DNA from: Terrisporobacter sp.
Lineage (GTDB): Bacteria > Bacillota_A > Clostridia > Peptostreptococcales > Peptostreptococcaceae
Assembly: GCA_029851945.1 (NCBI GenBank)
Contig: JARKUZ010000061.1
Location: 1-8,813 of the forward strand
DNA: 8,813 bases
Reading direction: 5' to 3'
The position numbers and the translations under genes were made by a program. Below, piece by piece: positions 6,691 to 8,813 of this stretch. Numbering within the stretch: position 1 is the stretch's first letter; every line of letters begins with the position of its first letter. The notes under the pieces are model-generated. The model was not told the DNA's origin and did not search any database. It saw only the letters and a program-made list of their open reading frames with translations.

Positions 6691-6702
6691 AGTGAGCTCA
6701 CT
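6691..6702. promoter_or_regulatory. Perfect 12-bp palindrome AGTGAGCTCACT upstream of the DUF1659 cassette
   Basis: An exact palindrome ends 12 nt before the AAAGGAGG ribosome site of the DUF1659 gene. It is GC-richer than its surroundings. It could be an operator near the transcription start or a short leader hairpin. No convincing -35/-10 pair could be fixed in 6624-6714. Confidence 0.45.
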
Positions 6703-6730
6703 AATAATAAATTTAAAGGAGGAATTAAAA

Positions 6731-6952
6731 ATGGCAATAATATCAAATCCTAATGCTTCATCAGTTAAAATCAAGTTTGATCATGGTCCAGACTTAGAAG
6801 GGAATAATGTTTACAAAACAAAAACTTTATCAGGAGTGAAATCAGATGCTACAAATGAAGATATTATGGCAGTTGTAAAATCTATATCTGGACTTCAAAA
6901 ACATAACTTAAATGCAACAAACAGAATTGATAATTCATCTTTATCTGAATAA
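6731..6952 (+). CDS. DUF1659 family protein
   Basis: A 73-residue small soluble protein of the DUF1659 family. It opens MAIISNPNASSVKIKFDHG and has a beta-strand-rich first half. A central TKTLSGVKSDATNEDI (30-45) is followed by a helix, VVKSISGLQKHNL (48-60). No membrane segment or signal peptide is seen. Molecular function is unknown for the family. The ATG at 6731 is chosen because a perfect AAAGGAGG (6715-6722) is 8 nt upstream; an earlier in-frame ATG at 6692 has no ribosome site and overlaps the palindrome. It is the first gene of a tight cassette with DUF2922 (23-bp gap) and YvrJ, an association common in Clostridia and Bacilli. The three probably act together, which is inference from gene order. 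Confidence 0.9.
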   Translation: MAIISNPNASSVKIKFDHGPDLEGNNVYKTKTLSGVKSDATNEDIMAVVKSISGLQKHNLNATNRIDNSSLSE

Positions 6953-6975
6953 TTTAATTTATAGGAGGTTAAAAC

Positions 6976-7200
6976 ATGGAAGAAAAAAAACTTATAATGA
7001 CTTTTAAAAATACACTTGGAAATACTTTTTCAATATCTATCGATGATCCGAGAGAGGATTTAGAGGAACAAGATATAATAACTGCAATGGATCTAATATT
7101 AGAAAAAAACATATTCCAACCAAAAGGATATGATTTAGCATCTTCAGTATCTGCAAAAATTGTAAATAGTACAACTACTGACTTTGATTTAACTATATAA
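6976..7200 (+). CDS. DUF2922 family protein
   Basis: A 74-residue small protein of the DUF2922 family. The N-terminal strands EKKLIMTFKNTLGNTFSISI (3-22) form the typical start in which a lysine-rich strand is followed by a hairpin. The acidic turn DDPREDLEEQDI (23-34) and helix TAMDLILEKNIF (36-47) follow, then C-terminal strands. There is no signal peptide or membrane helix. Function is unknown. AGGAGGT (6963-6969) is 6 nt from the ATG. The gene sits between DUF1659 and YvrJ with gaps of 23 and 16 bp, and each gene has its own strong ribosome site, so the three should be translated efficiently from one message. The DUF1659 and DUF2922 products share size and a strand-then-helix layout and may be distant relatives. 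That is an impression, not a tested alignment. Confidence 0.9.
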   Translation: MEEKKLIMTFKNTLGNTFSISIDDPREDLEEQDIITAMDLILEKNIFQPKGYDLASSVSAKIVNSTTTDFDLTI

Positions 7201-7216
7201 GATTGAGGTGATAATA

Positions 7217-7360
7217 ATGGATAATTTTCAATCTGTCATAGCAAACTTAGGCTTTCCAATTTCTATTTCTATGTACCTTTTAATTAGAATAGAAGGAAAG
7301 CTTCAAAGTTTGACTGATAGTATAAACGAATTATCAAAAAATATAATAAACTTAAAATAA
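7217..7360 (+). CDS. YvrJ family small membrane protein
   Basis: A 47-residue protein beginning MDNFQSVIANLGFPISIS. The NLGFPI(A/S)xxxYLLxRxExKL pattern (residues 10-29) defines the YvrJ family. One hydrophobic helix (about 7-23) is followed by an amphipathic helix with LTDSINELSKNIINL (32-46), suggesting a single-pass peptide with a cytoplasmic coiled tail. It is too short for many gene finders. TGAGGTGA (7204-7211) is 5 nt from the ATG. It is the last gene of the cassette; transcription ends at the hairpin at 7430-7462, after a copy of the palindromic repeat. The role is unknown. The one-helix form resembles small holins or membrane recruitment subunits, but there is no direct evidence for either. 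Confidence 0.9.
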   Translation: MDNFQSVIANLGFPISISMYLLIRIEGKLQSLTDSINELSKNIINLK

Positions 7361-7364
7361 AAAT

Positions 7365-7410
7365 ACGCTTTGCTCATGGCGCCAACGGCTTTGCCCGTTG
7401 CTTAAAATTT
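7365..7410. repeat. GC-rich palindromic repeat element, copy 2
   Basis: The block from TACGCTTTGCTC through GCGCCAACGG to CCGTTGCTTAAAATTT matches the right half of copy 1 with a few substitutions, in the same orientation. CAACGG (7383-7388) can pair with CCGTTG (7395-7400). The left hairpins of copy 1 are missing here. With copy 1 it brackets the DUF1659/DUF2922/YvrJ cassette. Confidence 0.7.
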
Positions 7411-7429
7411 CGCTTCACTCTAATATAAG

Positions 7430-7462
7430 AAGACCTGGTGATGAAACTCATTACCAGGTCTT
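7430..7462. terminator. Bidirectional terminator between convergent genes
   Basis: AAGACCTGGT (7430-7439) pairs with ACCAGGTCTT (7453-7462). The stem continues by a G-U pair and three more pairs to the loop AAACT, about 14 bp in all. The T-tract at 7461-7464 serves the YvrJ message. It also lies 8 nt after the stop of the opposing secreted-protein gene. Confidence 0.93.
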
Positions 7463-7470
7463 TTAAAATA

Positions 7471-7941
7471 CTATTTAGCTTTATTATTTTTTTGATTTTC
7501 TTTTATCCTAGAATTCATTTCTTCTTCAAATTCATCTAGATTTTCTTTAACTGCTGATTTTAGTTTATTACCTTTTTCTTTAGTGATTACTTTTTGTGAT
7601 ACCATAATATCAATTTTTTCACACTCATTTTTATAAATTTCTTCTTTTATCTCAGCATTTTTCTTTGTTCTTTCTTTATCCATATACTCATCTATATTTT
7701 TTATATCTTTATCAGTTAGTACACCACTTTCTTGTAAATCATCCATACTTTCTCTTAAAAGATTTGGACCTCTTCTTCCTGGGCAATGACATCTATCTGT
7801 TTTAATATTATCTTTGTTATTTTCATATGTAAAAGTAGTAGTATCACTAGCATATGAGCTCATACCATTTAAACAAAAACCTGTAATTACAATAGCTGTT
7901 GCTATTAATATTGATGTCACCTTTCTTGTATTAAGCTTCAT
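7471..7941 (-). CDS. Small secreted helical protein of unknown function
   Basis: A 156-residue protein. The signal peptide (1-31) has a hydrophobic core and SYA before the cut. The mature part opens with a short linker containing CHCPGRRGP (51-59). It then has two related helical units: SMDDLQESGVLTDKDIKNID (65-84) and KIDIMVSQKVITKEKGNKLK (109-128). The pattern of a hydrophobic helix, (S/G)x(L/I)T, then (D/K)xxxxK occurs in clostridial exported proteins with DUF2680-like repeats; that assignment is tentative. The C-terminus is strongly charged. Cys51, Cys53 and Cys107 could form a disulfide or bind metal. The strong Shine-Dalgarno lies 40 nt upstream behind a hairpin. No membrane anchor or sorting signal is seen, so the protein is probably released. 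Function is not recognised. Confidence 0.85.
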   Translation of the reverse strand: MKLNTRKVTSILIATAIVITGFCLNGMSSYASDTTTFTYENNKDNIKTDRCHCPGRRGPNLLRESMDDLQESGVLTDKDIKNIDEYMDKERTKKNAEIKEEIYKNECEKIDIMVSQKVITKEKGNKLKSAVKENLDEFEEEMNSRIKENQKNNKAK

Positions 7942-7988
7942 AATTTTTTGTTGAAGAATTTAAATTAACTTCAACAATCCACCTCCTT
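7939..7988 (-). promoter_or_regulatory. Hairpin-spaced ribosome binding site of the secreted-protein gene
   Basis: On the minus strand AAGGAGGTG (7980-7988, complement) is nearly full-length complementarity to the 16S tail. It ends about 38 nt before the ATG. Between them TTGTTGAAG (7969-7977, complement) pairs perfectly with CTTCAACAA (7948-7956, complement) around a 12-nt loop. Folding would cut the effective spacing to about 10 nt. An alternative in-frame TTG at 7977-7975 ends at a TAA (7962-7960) after five codons. Confidence 0.7.
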
Positions 7989-8069
7989 AAGATTTTTAAA
8001 TATTTTTGTTTATCTTACTTTTCCCAAAAACCTTAATTAAAGCTTAAAAGATAGTAAAAAATTTAATTA

Positions 8070-8121
8070 GTAGGATCTGTGCTCCTACCCTTCTGCTTCG
8101 CAATATATTAATATTGCGAAG
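8070..8121. repeat. Two adjacent hairpins upstream of the membrane ORF
   Basis: GTAGGA (8070-8075) pairs with TCCTAC (8083-8088) across 7 nt. CTTCGCAATAT (8096-8106) pairs perfectly with ATATTGCGAAG (8111-8121) across ATTA. Neither is followed by a T-run on the plus strand, so these do not look like a normal terminator. They could be part of a small palindromic repeat element. Nothing else is seen in 7989-8170. Confidence 0.55.
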
Positions 8122-8221
8122 TAAAGATTGTTTGTATATTATTATAGTAAAATAGAATTTGTATTAAATATTGTCAGAAAAAATTAAACAAAAGAAAAGA
8201 GGTGGTCTTATAAAGCATAAA

Positions 8222-8380
8222 ATGACTAAACCAATACATCAAATAATTTTAATAATACCGATTTATATTGCAATTATGTATAGGAGTTATAATTTTCAAA
8301 TTAATATATATTCAATTATATTTACATTGATAATTTTATCAATGATATCTATATATGTATATTTATATAATAAAAAGTAG
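8222..8380 (+). CDS. Hypothetical small two-helix membrane protein, start uncertain
   Basis: From the ATG at 8222 the product is 52 residues with two hydrophobic helices, about 6-19 (IILIIPIYIAIM core) and 28-48, and a Lys-Lys end. The frame is open upstream to a TTG at 8171, which has no ribosome site and would add 17 polar residues. The only good ribosome site, AGAGGTGG (8198-8205), lies 16 nt from the ATG but at ideal distance (7 nt after AGAGG) from an in-frame ATA at 8210. The stop is only 8 bp before the insertion sequence end, so its surroundings have been disturbed. No family is recognised. It could be a real small membrane protein, a decayed one, or a chance ORF in AT-rich DNA. Confidence 0.4.
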   Translation: MTKPIHQIILIIPIYIAIMYRSYNFQINIYSIIFTLIILSMISIYVYLYNKK

Positions 8381-8395
8381 GGGTATATTGTACTG

Positions 8396-8433
8396 CACCC
8401 CAATTGTTGGACCAAAATCTAACGATTGGGGTG
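8396..8433 (+). promoter_or_regulatory. Hairpin masking the transposase ribosome site
   Basis: CACCCCAAT (8396-8404) pairs perfectly with ATTGGGGTG (8425-8433). The stem continues by a T-G wobble and GTT/AAC to about 13 bp with a 12-nt loop. The right arm contains the GGGGTG ribosome site 5 nt before the ATG at 8439. A message entering from outside the element would fold and hide that site. Confidence 0.72.
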
Positions 8434-8438
8434 TTTTT

Positions 8439-8813
8439 ATGGCTAAATATGATTTTAACTTTAAAATGAAGGTTGTTAAATCTTACTTAGATGGAGAAGG
8501 CGGGCTTGGTTAAATAGCAAAGCAATATGGTATTGGTAGTGAAACTCAAGTTAAAACATGGGTTAATGCATACAATACATTAGGTGAAGATGGATTAAAA
8601 AGAAAAAACAAAGAACTTATTATACTATACAGTTCAAGCTAGATGTTATAAACTATATGCTTATAACTAAATCTAGTGTGCAAGACGTCGCTAACCATTT
8701 TGGTATGAATAATATCTCACTTATAGTAGCTTGGAAACAAAAATTTTTAAATGGTGGTGTCGATGCCTTGTCAAAAAAGAAAGGGGTACCAGCCATGAAT
8801 AAAAATAATAAAC
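8439..8813 (+). pseudogene. IS3-family transposase orfA (helix-turn-helix subunit), broken
   Basis: Translation from ATG 8439 gives MAKYDFNFKMKVVKSYLDGE and continues to a TAA at 8511-8513 (codon 25), where intact relatives read a serine or similar residue before IAKxYGI. The frame resumes as IAKQYGIGSETQVKTWVNAY, the first DNA-binding helix-turn-helix. A one-base loss near 8610-8625 shifts the frame. The next frame carries YTIQFKLDVINYML and then SSVQDVANHFGM, the second helix-turn-helix, ending in ALSKKKGVPAMNK. There Val-Pro-Ala replaces the usual Arg-Pro-Pro. Both helix-turn-helix units of an IS150-type OrfA are therefore present but not expressible as one protein. The sequence runs off the right edge before orfB. 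The element is probably inactive unless supplied in trans. Confidence 0.9.

Larger units (their letters stand above)
8389..8813 (+). mobile_element. IS3-family (IS150-like) insertion sequence, left part
   Basis: The element appears to start at 8389 with TGTACTGCACCCCAATTGTT, the TGTACTG...CCCC type of end found in IS150-group IS3 elements. A transposase orfA relic follows at 8439. The right end, orfB and any target duplication lie beyond the window. The exact left boundary is inferred from the terminal pattern. Confidence 0.75.

Noticed and set aside
6692..6730. Upstream ATG extension of the DUF1659 gene
   Set aside because: It has no ribosome site and would begin inside the palindrome, while the ATG at 6731 has a perfect one at 8 nt.
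6551..7410. CRISPR array
   Set aside because: Only two unequal, palindromic repeat copies occur, about 790 bp apart with genes between them; there is no regular spacer pattern and no cas gene.

Overview
The window is very AT-rich DNA with strong AGGAGG-type ribosome sites, long T-tailed hairpin terminators and Clostridia-type surface proteins. It reads as a low-GC Firmicute chromosome, probably Clostridia. A Peptostreptococcaceae relative (Paraclostridium, Paeniclostridium or Clostridioides type) is my best guess, inferred from protein style and the NPQTS wall-sorting signal rather than proven.

Layout from left to right. Positions 1-60 (minus) hold the first 20 codons of a MATE-type efflux transporter that runs off the left edge. 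Divergent from it, 362-982 (plus) encodes a lipoprotein cyclophilin, closed by a bidirectional terminator at 1002-1034. Then come four minus-strand genes. A GNAT acetyltransferase (1269-1784) lies 27 bp downstream of a VTT/TVP38-type membrane protein (1812-2537), probably as one transcript. A RibD_C/DHFR-fold reductase follows (2728-3252). An 847-residue secreted, wall-anchored metallophosphoesterase (3684-6227) has its own terminator at 3622-3667. The phosphoesterase chains a signal peptide, a complete calcineurin-like active site, a Glu-rich linker, a second globular part, a FIVAR helical repeat, three 13-residue DxDxDG repeats and a sorting signal.

Positions 6228-7465 form a small accessory block. 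It holds a short broken zinc-ribbon-like reading frame and a GC-rich palindromic repeat. The tight three-gene cassette DUF1659 / DUF2922 / YvrJ (6731-7360, plus) comes next, then a second, shorter copy of the repeat and a strong shared terminator (7430-7462). A convergent minus-strand gene (7471-7941) encodes a small secreted helical protein. Its perfect Shine-Dalgarno sequence lies about 40 nt from the ATG, with a perfect 9-bp hairpin filling the gap.

The right end (8070-8813) carries two adjacent hairpins, a small two-helix membrane ORF with a doubtful start, and the left end of an IS3/IS150-type insertion sequence. The transposase orfA of that element is broken by an in-frame stop and a frameshift.

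No large new system is evident. The most unusual structures are the hairpin-spaced ribosome site, the repeat-flanked DUF1659/DUF2922/YvrJ cassette, the modular phosphoesterase with putative calcium loops and a variant sorting motif, and several palindromes in gene-free DNA.
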